Of a stretch of DNA of 64,000 nt, positions 21,507 to 30,460 are shown one piece after another. The translations under genes and the position numbers were made by a program. The stretch spans positions 3,162,001 to 3,226,000 of the forward strand of contig NZ_JAQOMS010000002.1 in NCBI RefSeq assembly GCF_028401425.1, in the 5' to 3' direction. Position 1 is the first letter of the stretch; each line of letters starts with the position of its first letter. A model generated the notes under the pieces. It searched no databases. It worked only from the letters and a program-made list of their open reading frames with translations, and was not told the DNA's origin. The DNA comes from Psychrosphaera algicola. Its GTDB lineage: Bacteria; Pseudomonadota; Gammaproteobacteria; Enterobacterales; Alteromonadaceae.

Positions 21507-23027
21507 CTAGAAAAATCCCAATGGATTAATGTCGTAGCTCACCAATAGATTTTTGGTTTGCTGATAATGTTCTAAAGCCATTTTGTGGGTTTCTCTGCCG
21601 ATACCTGATTTTTTGTAGCCGCCAAATGCTGCATGAGCTGGGTACATGTGGTAACAGTTGGTCCAAACTCGTCCAGCTTGAATCTTCCTACCCATTCTAA
21701 AGGCTTTATTCATATCACGGGACCATACACCTGCCCCTAATCCAAACTCTGAGCTGTTGGCTAATTCAAGAGCTTCTGCTTCATCTTTGAATTTTGAAAC
21801 TGAAATGACAGGGCCAAATATTTCCTCCTGAAAAACACGCATTTTATTATGGCCTTCAAGCAATGTAGGTTGGATGTAATAGCCGGTACTCAGATCACCA
21901 TCAATTGATTCGACATTACCGCCAATTAGTACTTTCGCTCCTTCATTCTTACCTATTTCAATGTAAGACATGATTTTATCAAATTGCTCTTTGGATGCTT
22001 GAGCGCCCACCATAGTTTCAGTGTCTAATGGATCGCCTCGCTTAATAAGTTTACTTCGGGCGATAACCTTTTCGATAAATTCATCATAAATGTCCTCGTG
22101 AACAAAAAGACGAGACGGGCAGGTACATACTTCCCCTTGGTTGAAATACGCTAATACAGCGCCTTCAATGCATTTACTTTGATATTCGTCTTCGTGATCA
22201 AACACGTCTGGGAAGTAGATGTTTGGTGACTTACCACCAAGTTCAACGGTTGATGGAATAATATTTTCTGCAGCACATTTTAAAATATGAGAACCTACAG
22301 GAGTCGAACCAGTGAAGGCAATTTTGGCGATTCTATCGCTAGTTGCTAATGCTTGTCCGGCTTCGACACCAAAGCCATTTACGATATTTAGGACGCCTGG
22401 AGGAAGGACGTCTTGAATGAGTTCTGCAACAACAAGTATCGAAGCTGGTGTTTGTTCCGCTGGTTTTAGGACAACACAGTTACCAGCTGCTAATGCCGGA
22501 CATAGTTTCCAAGCCGCCATTAATATAGGGAAGTTCCAGGGAATAATTTGGCCAACGACGCCAAGTGGTTCGTGTATGTGATACGACATCGTGTTTTCGT
22601 CTATTTCGGCTAGCGATCCTTCCTGTGCTCTGATGCAACCGGCAAAATAGCGGAAATGATCAATGGCTAAAGGAACGTCTGCCGCTAAGGTTTCTCGTAC
22701 CGCTTTACCATTGTCCCAAGTATCTGCGACCGCAATTAGTTCTAGGTTTTGTTCCATGATATCAGCGATTTTCAGCATTAAATTTGCTCGTGTAGCCGCT
22801 GGAGTTGTGCCCCAACTGTCTTTGGCTTTGTGTGCTGCATCTAACGCAAGGTTTATATCTTTTTCATTAGAACGTGGAATTCGACAAAATGGCTGGCCGT
22901 TCACGGGACTCACATTATCGAAATATTGGCCATCAACTGGTTTTACCCATTCTCCACCAATAAAGTTTTGGTATTCATCTTTAAATTGTACGACGGCACC
23001 TTGGTGCCTCTGGTCTTTATAAATCAT
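21507..23027 (-). CDS. NAD-dependent aldehyde dehydrogenase (AldB/ExaC-like)
   Basis: A 506-residue class 3 aldehyde dehydrogenase that oxidises short aliphatic aldehydes to acids. Motifs: the NAD-binding GSTPVG, the catalytic Glu in ELGGKSPN, the nucleophilic Cys in FNQGEVCTCPSR, and FGPVISV. The C-terminal YDINPLGFF ending is characteristic of the acetaldehyde dehydrogenase branch (AldB, ExaC, AcoD). It is complete and free of frame breaks. It is divergent from the AraC-type regulator at 23173, with about 145 bases between the starts; this suggests control by that regulator. It interrupts the usual rpoC-rpsL neighbourhood. Confidence 0.9.
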   Translation of the reverse strand: MIYKDQRHQGAVVQFKDEYQNFIGGEWVKPVDGQYFDNVSPVNGQPFCRIPRSNEKDINLALDAAHKAKDSWGTTPAATRANLMLKIADIMEQNLELIAVADTWDNGKAVRETLAADVPLAIDHFRYFAGCIRAQEGSLAEIDENTMSYHIHEPLGVVGQIIPWNFPILMAAWKLCPALAAGNCVVLKPAEQTPASILVVAELIQDVLPPGVLNIVNGFGVEAGQALATSDRIAKIAFTGSTPVGSHILKCAAENIIPSTVELGGKSPNIYFPDVFDHEDEYQSKCIEGAVLAYFNQGEVCTCPSRLFVHEDIYDEFIEKVIARSKLIKRGDPLDTETMVGAQASKEQFDKIMSYIEIGKNEGAKVLIGGNVESIDGDLSTGYYIQPTLLEGHNKMRVFQEEIFGPVISVSKFKDEAEALELANSSEFGLGAGVWSRDMNKAFRMGRKIQAGRVWTNCYHMYPAHAAFGGYKKSGIGRETHKMALEHYQQTKNLLVSYDINPLGFF

Positions 23028-23172
23028 GGCAATTGCCCCTGTTGTGACTATTTATTATTAATTTTATAAGGGTGGTTTTCTGTACAAACCAAGAGTAAAT
23101 TAGCTAGTATCTAGTGATGTTGCTGTGCTGTAAGTTCGCTTTTATTTGCTGACAGTCCGAAAGGAGAGGTTG

Positions 23173-24083
23173 ATGATCCAAAATAGAATCGTGAAACGAA
23201 CACCTAAAGTCTTAGTTGAGAACAAAGTTAGTTTTGCCGCGGAGAGCTCTGAACTCAGTATTTACGATACATATCAAAGTGCTAGCAAAGTGGGACTGGT
23301 GTCCGACCAACTGATGTTTTGTGGCATGGTATCAGGCAAAAAGATTATGCACTCCGGCGACGTACACGATGTCTTTTTACCCCATGAATCTTTTGTTATG
23401 GCCCCAAATCAAGTTGTGGAAATTGATTTCCCGAAGCAAATATAAACACGCCGACAACGTGCTTAGCTATTGAGATTGCGCCTGAACGAGTTCATTTAGT
23501 CGCCGACCAATTAAATAAAGTAAGTCCTAAAAATAAAGAGTTTGGTGATTGGCGTTATCAACATAAGGTACTTCACACTCACCATACAACGCAGACTCAA
23601 GCGCTGCTTGATCGTATCGTAGAAATTTTTACCGAAAACAATCCAGATCGACAATTTTTGATCGACCTTGCGGTAACTGAATTAAGTGCACGGTTGTTGC
23701 GACAACAAACGCGGGACTTTATTGTAGCTTATTGTCAACATGACCCTGAAGCGAATCAAATTAACGCTGTAGTGAATTACATTCTTGCAAACCTCGAACA
23801 ACCACTTGATATCGAACATCTTTGTAAAATGGCTTTTATGGGCAGAACCAAGTTTTTTAGCGAATTTAAAAATCACCTAGGATGTTCGCCTATTGTTTTT
23901 CAACAACAGGAGCGATTGAAAAAAGCAGCTCGCTTATTAGAGAAAGGAATGCAAATTACAGAAGCAAGCTTCATTGTTGGCTTTCAAAACACAAGTCATT
24001 TTAGTAAAGCTTTTCGGGCGTTTTTTGGGCAGAGTCCAACATTATATAAACAACAAAAATCAAATATTTACAGGTTAAATTAA
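23173..24083 (+). CDS. AraC-family transcriptional regulator
   Basis: A regulator of about 303 residues, with an N-terminal sensor domain (HSGDVHDVFLPHESFVMAPNQ) and a C-terminal AraC double helix-turn-helix (residues about 200-303). The second helix pattern SFIVGFQNTSHFSKAFRAFFGQSP is typical. I chose the ATG at 23173 because AAGGAGAGG lies directly upstream; an earlier in-frame start has none. One lesion, loss of a C near 23432, breaks the frame. It is transcribed divergently from the aldehyde dehydrogenase and is its likely activator, inferred from position only. Confidence 0.85.
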
Positions 24084-24267
24084 TTCATCCAAAATTGTTT
24101 TAGTGATTTAACTTATTGTATTTTATGTAAAATAAGTGGGTTTGATAAGCGCGGAGCCCACTGGTGTGGATGGCACTCGTTAACTAAATAAATATTGCTG
24201 TCCTCTAAATCTTACTAAGTTTCCAAATTCCTACTGATCTTTTATTTTGATCCTAGTCATTCGCAGG

Positions 24268-24296
24268 TTGACAGGTTGATTTTCGAGCATTAGAAT
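24268..24296 (+). promoter_or_regulatory. Promoter of the str operon
   Basis: Consensus TTGACA at 24268-24273, a 17-base spacer and TAGAAT at 24291-24296, followed by ACGCCACCCC. It is the strongest promoter match in the window and lies about 70 bases before rpsL. The rest of the gap between 24084 and 24367 shows nothing else. Confidence 0.88.
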
Positions 24297-24367
24297 ACGC
24301 CACCCCTTAATTTAGGGAGGCGCGATTGTGCGTCTATGGGTAGAAATCAACTAATCAGGAGCTTTAA

Positions 24368-24744
24368 ATGGCAACTATTAACCAGTTGGTACGTAAGCCT
24401 CGTCGCTCTAAGACAAAACGTAATATGTCTGAAGCATTGGACGCATGTCCTCAAAGACGTGGTGTATGTACTCGTGTTTATACAACTACACCTAAGAAGC
24501 CGAACTCTGCACTACGTAAAGTAGCTCGTGTTCGTCTTACTAATGGTAACGAAGTTACATCTTATATCGGTGGTGAAGGTCATAACCTTCAGGAGCATAG
24601 CGTAATCTTAATCCGTGGTGGTCGTGTTAAAGACTTACTACAGGTGTACGTTTCCACACTGTACGTGGCGCACTTGACTGTGCTGGCGTTGCAGACCGTC
24701 GCGTAGGCCGTTCGAAATACGGTACTAAAAAGCCAAAATCTTAA
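24368..24744 (+). CDS. rpsL: 30S ribosomal protein S12
   Basis: S12 controls decoding accuracy and is the streptomycin target. The protein shows CPQRRGVCTRVYTTTPKKPNSALRK, with the Lys of the streptomycin-sensitive form. The frame breaks at 24638-24644, where CTACAGG replaces CCAGG (the family has DLPGVRYHTVRG). Removing two bases gives exactly 124 residues, ending GTKKPKS. An AGGAGCTTTA ribosome site precedes the ATG. First gene of the str operon. Confidence 0.97.
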
Positions 24745-24820
24745 CGGTTCTCCGTTAGTAAGGCCAAGCAAACTTAATTATTAGTTTTGGGTTATTCCTG
24801 AAGCATACCGGAGAATTAAA

Positions 24821-25291
24821 ATGCCAAGAAGAAGAGTCGTAGGTCAACGTAAAGTTCTTCCTGATCCTAAGTTCGGATCAGAGTTATTGACCAAATTCAT
24901 CAACGTAGTAATGTTAGATGGCAAAAAAGCTGTAGCTGAGAAAATCATCTACGGTGCGTTAGACGTAGCATCAGAGAAATCTGGCAAAGCTCACCTCACA
25001 ATCCTTGAAGAAGCACTAGACAACGTTCGCCCTAGCGTCGAGGTTAAATCTCGTCGTGTTGGTGGTTCTACGTACCAAGTACCTGTAGAAGTTCGTCCTG
25101 TGCGTCGTAATACACTAGCCATGCGTTGGTTAGTTGAAGCTGCCCGCAAACGAGGTGAGAAATCAATGGCTTTACGTCTAGCTCACGAATTAGCTGACGC
25201 TGCTGATAACAAAGGTTCTGCTGTTAAAAAACGTGAAGACGTTCATAAAATGGCAGACGCGAATAAAGCATTCGCTCATTACCGTTGGTAA
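24821..25291 (+). CDS. rpsG: 30S ribosomal protein S7
   Basis: S7 nucleates assembly of the 30S head and represses the str operon by binding the rpsL-rpsG intercistronic mRNA in enterics. The 156-residue protein begins MPRRRVVGQRKVLPDPKFGS and contains VEVKSRRVGGSTYQVPVEVR and the C-terminal KREDVHKMADANKAFAHYRW. It is intact and of family length. The 76-base spacer before it could hold the S7 target site. Confidence 0.97.
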   Translation: MPRRRVVGQRKVLPDPKFGSELLTKFINVVMLDGKKAVAEKIIYGALDVASEKSGKAHLTILEEALDNVRPSVEVKSRRVGGSTYQVPVEVRPVRRNTLAMRWLVEAARKRGEKSMALRLAHELADAADNKGSAVKKREDVHKMADANKAFAHYRW

Positions 25292-25327
25292 TCAACAGAT
25301 TTTAGATGGAACCATTAAGAGGAATTT

Positions 25328-27428
25328 ATGGCGCGTAAGACACCAATTGAGCAATACCGAAATATCGGCATCGTTGCTCATGTTGATGCCGGTAAAACGA
25401 CAACAACTGAACGAGTACTTTTTATACTGGTCTTTCTCATAAGATCGGCGAAGTGCACGATGGTGCGGCGACTATGGACTGGATGGAACAGGAGCAGGAG
25501 CGTGGTATAACCATTACTTCTGCTGCTACCACCTGTTTTTGGCGCGGTATGGATGGTCAGTTTACTGATCATCGAATTAACATTATTGATACCCCAGGGC
25601 ACGTAGACTTTACGATTGAAGTAGAGCGTTCATTACGTGTTTTGGATGGTGCAGTAGTTGTTTTGTGTGCATCTTCGGGTGTGCAACCGCAAACGGAAAC
25701 GGTTTGGCGTCAAGCTGATAAGTATCATGTACCGCGTATGATCTTTGTAAACAAGATGGACCGCACAGGTGCAGACTTTTTGTCTGTTGTACAACAGATA
25801 AAAGATCGCTTGGGTGCTACACCGGTTCCAGTTCAATTACCAATAGGTGCCGAAGATAATTTTCAGGGCGTTGTTGACCTCTTTAAGATGAAAGCAATTA
25901 ACTGGACTGAATCTGACCAAGGTATGTCATTCACTTATGAAGACATTCCAGCGGATATGGCAGAGTTAGCTGAAGAATACCGCCAAGAGATGATCGAAGC
26001 GGCTGCGGAAGCTAACGACGATTTGATGGACAAGTATCTTGAAGGTGAAGACCTGACAGAAGTAGAAATCAAAGCGGCCTTGCGTCAACGAACACTCAAA
26101 AATGAAATTGTTCTTTGTGCATGTGGATCGGCATTCAAAAATAAAGGCGTACAAGCTGTGCTAGACATGGTTGTCGAATTTATGCCTGCCCCCACAGATG
26201 TTCCAGCAATACAAGGTATCAATGAAGATGATTCAATTGGCGAACGCCATGCTGATGACTCTGAACCCTTTGCGGCACTTGCATTTAAAATTGCAACTGA
26301 CCCATTTGTTGGTACCTTAACCTTTTTCCGCGTTTATTCTGGTGTTGTGCAAACTGGTGACAGTGTGTTCAATCCAATTAAAGGCAAAAAGAACGTTTTG
26401 GGCGTATCGTACAGATGCACTCAAACAACCGTGAAGAAATAAAAGAAGTAAGAGCGGGTGATATTGCCGCGGCCGTAGGCCTTAAAGCAGTAACCACAGG
26501 TGAAACTTTGTGTTCACCAGATCACAAGATCACGCTTGAACGAATGGAGTTTCCAGATCCAGTTATTTCTATTGCGGTAGAACCAAGATCGCAACCAGAC
26601 CAAGAAAAAATGGCCGTGGCGCTAGGCAAGCTAGCAGCAGAAGACCCGTCGTTCCGAGTGGCAACTGACGAAGAATCTGGCCAAACCATTATTTCTGGCA
26701 TGGGCGAACTTCATTTGGATATAATCGTTGACCGTATGCGTCGCGAGTTTAACGTTGACTGTAACGTCGGTAAGCCTCAAGTGGCCTATCGAGAATGTAT
26801 TACTTCAGCGGTCGAAATTGAAGGGAAATTTATACGTCAATCAGGTGGTCGTGGCCAATATGGTCATGTCTGGTTGAAGTTAGAGCCTATGAGCGTAGAA
26901 GGCGACAAAACCTATGAATTCGTTAACGAAGTTGTAGGCGGCGTTATCCCTAAAGAGTACATTCCTGCTATTGATAAAGGTATTCAAGAGCAAATTAAGA
27001 ATGGTGTACTTGCTGGGTACCCAGTATTGGGCGTCAAGGCAACATTATTTGATGGTTCATTCCATGATGTTGACTCTAATGAAATGGCGTTTAAAATTGC
27101 CGGTTCAATGGCATTCAGAGATGGAGCCTTGAAAGCATCACCTAAGTTACTCGAGCCGATGATGAAAGTAGAAGTCATTTCGCCTGAAGGTAATATGGGC
27201 GATGTTGTTGGTGACCTCAACCGCCGTCGAGGAATGATTGACGGTATGGACGATGCATAAGGCGGACTAAAAGCCATTAAAGCGCAAGTACCTCTGGCTG
27301 AAATGTTTGGATATGCAACTGCGTTGCGAAGTGCAACTCAGGGGCGAGCTTCGTACTCCATGGAATTTATGAAGTACGCTGAAGCACCTAACAATGTCGC
27401 AGACATAATAATGTCTGGCAGACGATAA
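25328..27428 (+). CDS. fusA: Elongation factor G
   Basis: EF-G drives ribosomal translocation with GTP. The G1 loop AHVDAGKTTTTER, switch II DTPGHVDF, NKMD, domain II and the C-terminal domains IV-V (RQSGGRGQYGHVWLKLEP, EVISPEGNMGDVVGDLNRRRG) are present. Lesions: a lost T near 25424 (T run), a lost base near 26411, and an in-frame TAA at 27258-27260 exactly where the reading DDAPGGLKAIKA would place CCAGG. After correction the protein has 700 residues. Because EF-G is essential, these are not real mutations. Confidence 0.96.
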
Positions 27429-27489
27429 CTATTATTTAATTATTGCGACCTATAAATAGGTCAAATTATCAATTTAAGGAAACTTAAAA

Positions 27490-28677
27490 ATGGCTAGACA
27501 AAAGTTTGAACGTACGAAACCGCACGTTAACGTTGGTACAATCGGTCACGTTGACCACGGTAAAACTACATTAACAGCTGCAATCTCTGCAGTTCTTTCT
27601 AAAACTTACGGTGGTGAGTCTCGCGATTTCGCACAAATCGATAATGCTCCAGAAGAGCGTGAGCGTGGTATTACAATCAATACTTCTCACATCGAGTACG
27701 ATACTCCAACTCGTCACTACGCACACGTAGATTGTCCAGGACACGCCGATTATGTTAAAAACATGATCACTGGTGCTGCTCAAATGGACGGCGCGATCTT
27801 AGTAGTTGCAGCGACAGACGGCCCTATGCCTCAAACTCGTGAGCACATCCTACTTTCACGTCAGGTTGGTGTACCTTTCATCATCGTATTCATGAACAAA
27901 TGTGACATGGTTGATGACGAAGAGTTACTAGAATTAGTAGAAATGGAAGTTCGTGAACTTCTTTCAGAATACGAATTCTCAGGTGACGATTTACCACTAA
28001 TCGCTGGTTCTGCGTTAAAAGCTCTAGAAGGCGAAGCAGAATGGGAAGCAAAAATCATTGAGCTTGCAGAAGCACTTGATACTTATATCCCAGAGCCAGA
28101 GCGTGACATTGATAAGCCATTCATCATGCCTATCGAAGACGTATTCTCAATCTCAGGCCGTGGTACAGTAGTAACAGGTCGTGTTGAGCAAGGTATCGTA
28201 AACACTGGTGACTCAGTTGAAATCGTAGGTATCAAAGATACAACGACAACAACTTGTACAGGTGTTGAAATGTTCCGTAAATTGCTTGACGAAGGTCGTG
28301 CAGGTGAGAACATTGGTGCATTGTTACGTGGTACTAAGCGTGAAGACGTAGAACGTGGTCAAGTATTAGCGAAGCCTGGTTCAATCCAGCCTCACACTAA
28401 ATTTGAATCAGAAGTATACGTATTATCAAAAGAAGAAGGCGGACGTCACACTCCATTCTTCAAAGGTTACCGTCCACAGTTCTACTTCCGTACAACTGAC
28501 GTAACAGGTGCTGTTGAGCTTCCTGAAGGCGTAGAAATGGTAATGCCTTATGGTGATAACATCAAGATGGTTGTTGAGTTAATCGCACCAATCGCGATGG
28601 ACGAAGGTCTACGTTTCGCAATCCGTGAAGGCGGACGTACTGTTGGTGCTGGTGTTGTAGCGTCAATCATTGCGTAA
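27490..28677 (+). CDS. tufA: Elongation factor Tu, str-operon copy (tufA)
   Basis: The second EF-Tu gene, 61 bases after fusA. It reads through as 395 residues, one more than the family. The extra residue is a Tyr inside the invariant MPGDN loop, caused by CCTTATGG at 28546-28553 in place of CCTGG. At 27976-27984 TTCTCAGGT gives Ser where FPGDD is invariant, again a former CCAGG. The other copy has different errors at the same two sites. Codons are otherwise nearly identical to tufB from about residue 60 to the end. It is not followed by rpsJ, unlike many relatives. Confidence 0.97.
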   Translation: MARQKFERTKPHVNVGTIGHVDHGKTTLTAAISAVLSKTYGGESRDFAQIDNAPEERERGITINTSHIEYDTPTRHYAHVDCPGHADYVKNMITGAAQMDGAILVVAATDGPMPQTREHILLSRQVGVPFIIVFMNKCDMVDDEELLELVEMEVRELLSEYEFSGDDLPLIAGSALKALEGEAEWEAKIIELAEALDTYIPEPERDIDKPFIMPIEDVFSISGRGTVVTGRVEQGIVNTGDSVEIVGIKDTTTTTCTGVEMFRKLLDEGRAGENIGALLRGTKREDVERGQVLAKPGSIQPHTKFESEVYVLSKEEGGRHTPFFKGYRPQFYFRTTDVTGAVELPEGVEMVMPYGDNIKMVVELIAPIAMDEGLRFAIREGGRTVGAGVVASIIA

Positions 28678-28836
28678 TTTAAAGTCTCTTTAGAGAGAGT
28701 TTAAATTCAAAGAAGGTCACTTAGGTGGCCTTTTTTTATGGCTGAAATTTATGCAGCGGGATTATTTCGGAACAGTAAGGGCTAGAGATGGCTAAAGTAA
28801 ACAAGTTGCCGGAACTGTCACCGGTAGGGCGTTTTA
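28678..28836 (+). repeat. tuf 3'-flank repeat, copy 2
   Basis: Nearly identical to 7625-7782. It carries the same terminator and trailing non-coding sequence, ending about 50 bases before the GGDEF gene on the opposite strand. Confidence 0.9.
28713..28737 (+). terminator. Rho-independent terminator of the str operon
   Basis: AAGGTCAC/GTGGCCTT hairpin followed by seven T, 36 bases after the tufA stop. Confidence 0.87.
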
Positions 28837-28885
28837 GTGGTTGTTTTTAGTGGCTGTTTATAGTGGCTTACACAGCAGGCCAAGT

Positions 28886-30291
28886 TTAATTCCCGACGAT
28901 AACGTATTTATCCTTACCTTCTTTTTTGCTTGATACATAGCTTCATCGGCGTCTTTGAGTTCCAATTCAAAATCCGTCGTACTCGTAGCTTGGTTGATTT
29001 TTATGCCAAGACTAATTGTAAAGTAAATTTCGACATCCTCGATGGTCACTTTGGTATTTCTAACAGCTGCTAACAGCCGGTTTGCTAAGTTTTCCGTATC
29101 TTCATTTTCTTTAACGATGACGGCAAAAGCAAATTCCTCACCGCCATAGCGGCAGAACGCGTCTTCCTTTCTAAAAGTATTGGCAAAGCAACTCGCAACA
29201 GCTTTAAGCACTTCGTCACCAACACTATGTCCATGGCTATCATTAATTTTTTTGAAATTGTCTACATCGATAAAGCCAAACGCAACCGGAAGCGCTTGTC
29301 GCTGTGCTGAGTAAATGACTTTAGTTGCTTGATCGATAAAGTATCGTCGATTTGGAATATTGGTGAGTTGGTCTATAAATGCGATTTGCTCCAGAGTGAT
29401 CTTAGCCGTCATTAATTCATTTGTTCGTTCTTCCACTCGTTTCTCTAAAGTAACTTTAAGCGCTTTGAGATCCTCATTTTTTGTTTTGAGTTGTTCTAAA
29501 TGAAACTTACGCTCTGATACATCACGTTCTATCGCCGCGAAGTGAGTGACTTCACCATATTTGTTAGTAAGCGGCATGATGTTTATTTCGAGCCAATATG
29601 GACGTCCAGAACTATCATAATTTAGTAAGGTTTCAGTCACCGCCTCTTGTTTAGCCAGTGCGTCGTGAATACGTTGAGTAGATTGTTTGTCTGTTAATGC
29701 GCCTTGTAATATTCGCGGCGTCTCGCCGATGACTTCATCTTGTGTATAACCAGTAAGTTGTTCAAACGCCTTATTAACATAAATAATGTTGGGGCCAACA
29801 GGACTGTCAATCGGATTTGCTTCGGTAACGATTACAATATCTTGAGTATTTTCAACAATATCTCTGAACGAAAAAAGCTGTTTAGATTCGGTAATGTCAT
29901 TAAAAGTGACTACGATAAAACTCGTTTCAGGGCTGCCGCTATTTTCCATGTAGGCATTGACCAAAAACCAACTAATATCTGGTTGAGAGCCGTCAATTGC
30001 TCCAACAATTTCATTTTCTAGGCGAGTGTTTTGATTTTTGACTTTATTAACGGGGTAGTCGTCAACGCCAATGATTTTTCCAGCTTCGTCAACAAAGTGC
30101 CACTCCGGGTCATAGGCTGTTTTACCGATTATTTGTTCATAGGACAGTCGCATTAGGCGCAAGGCTGTTGGGTTAGCATACACAACAGAGGTATCCCAAG
30201 CGTGAATAACAACGCCTATATGTGCGTGTTCTAGAAGTCTCTTTAAATTTAAATCATTTGCTAAACCAGATTCACTATTTTCCATTTGCAT
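28886..30291 (-). CDS. PAS-PAS-GGDEF diguanylate cyclase
   Basis: A cytoplasmic cyclase of about 468 residues that makes cyclic di-GMP. Two PAS domains (residues about 15-135 and 145-265) are followed by a coiled-coil linker and a GGDEF domain. The GGDEF domain has FIDVDNFKKINDSHGHSVGDEVL and the active-site RYGGEEF. The second PAS has the LOV-like contour with GETPRILQG, but the photoreactive Cys of NCRFLQ is absent, so blue-light adduct chemistry is unlikely. One lesion, loss of an A in the run at 28922-28927, changes the C-terminus. Restoring it gives the family ending YQAKKEGKDKYVIVGN with a stop at 28886. No inhibitory RxxD site is obvious. Confidence 0.88.
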
Positions 30292-30460
30292 GTACCTGTT
30301 GTTAGTTAAATTAACCTTAGGACACAGTAATTAAATTTGAAACCTTATTAAACAAAGTATTTTTTGATAATTAATGAACAGGTGTAAACTTTTTAGTGAA
30401 AGTTCAAATGCTTGTCTACACTAATAATTAGCTATTTTAAAATCCGTTGGAGTTGGTTGC

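Noticed and set aside
23146..23172. Upstream start for the AraC regulator
   Set aside because: No ribosome site precedes it, whereas AAGGAGAGG directly precedes the ATG at 23173.
27258..27260. In-frame TAA in fusA and TAG in the MFS gene (47796) as stop-codon recoding
   Set aside because: The two stops differ, both sit on former CCWGG sites, and many neighbouring genes show non-stop lesions at the same motif, so an error is simpler than recoding.
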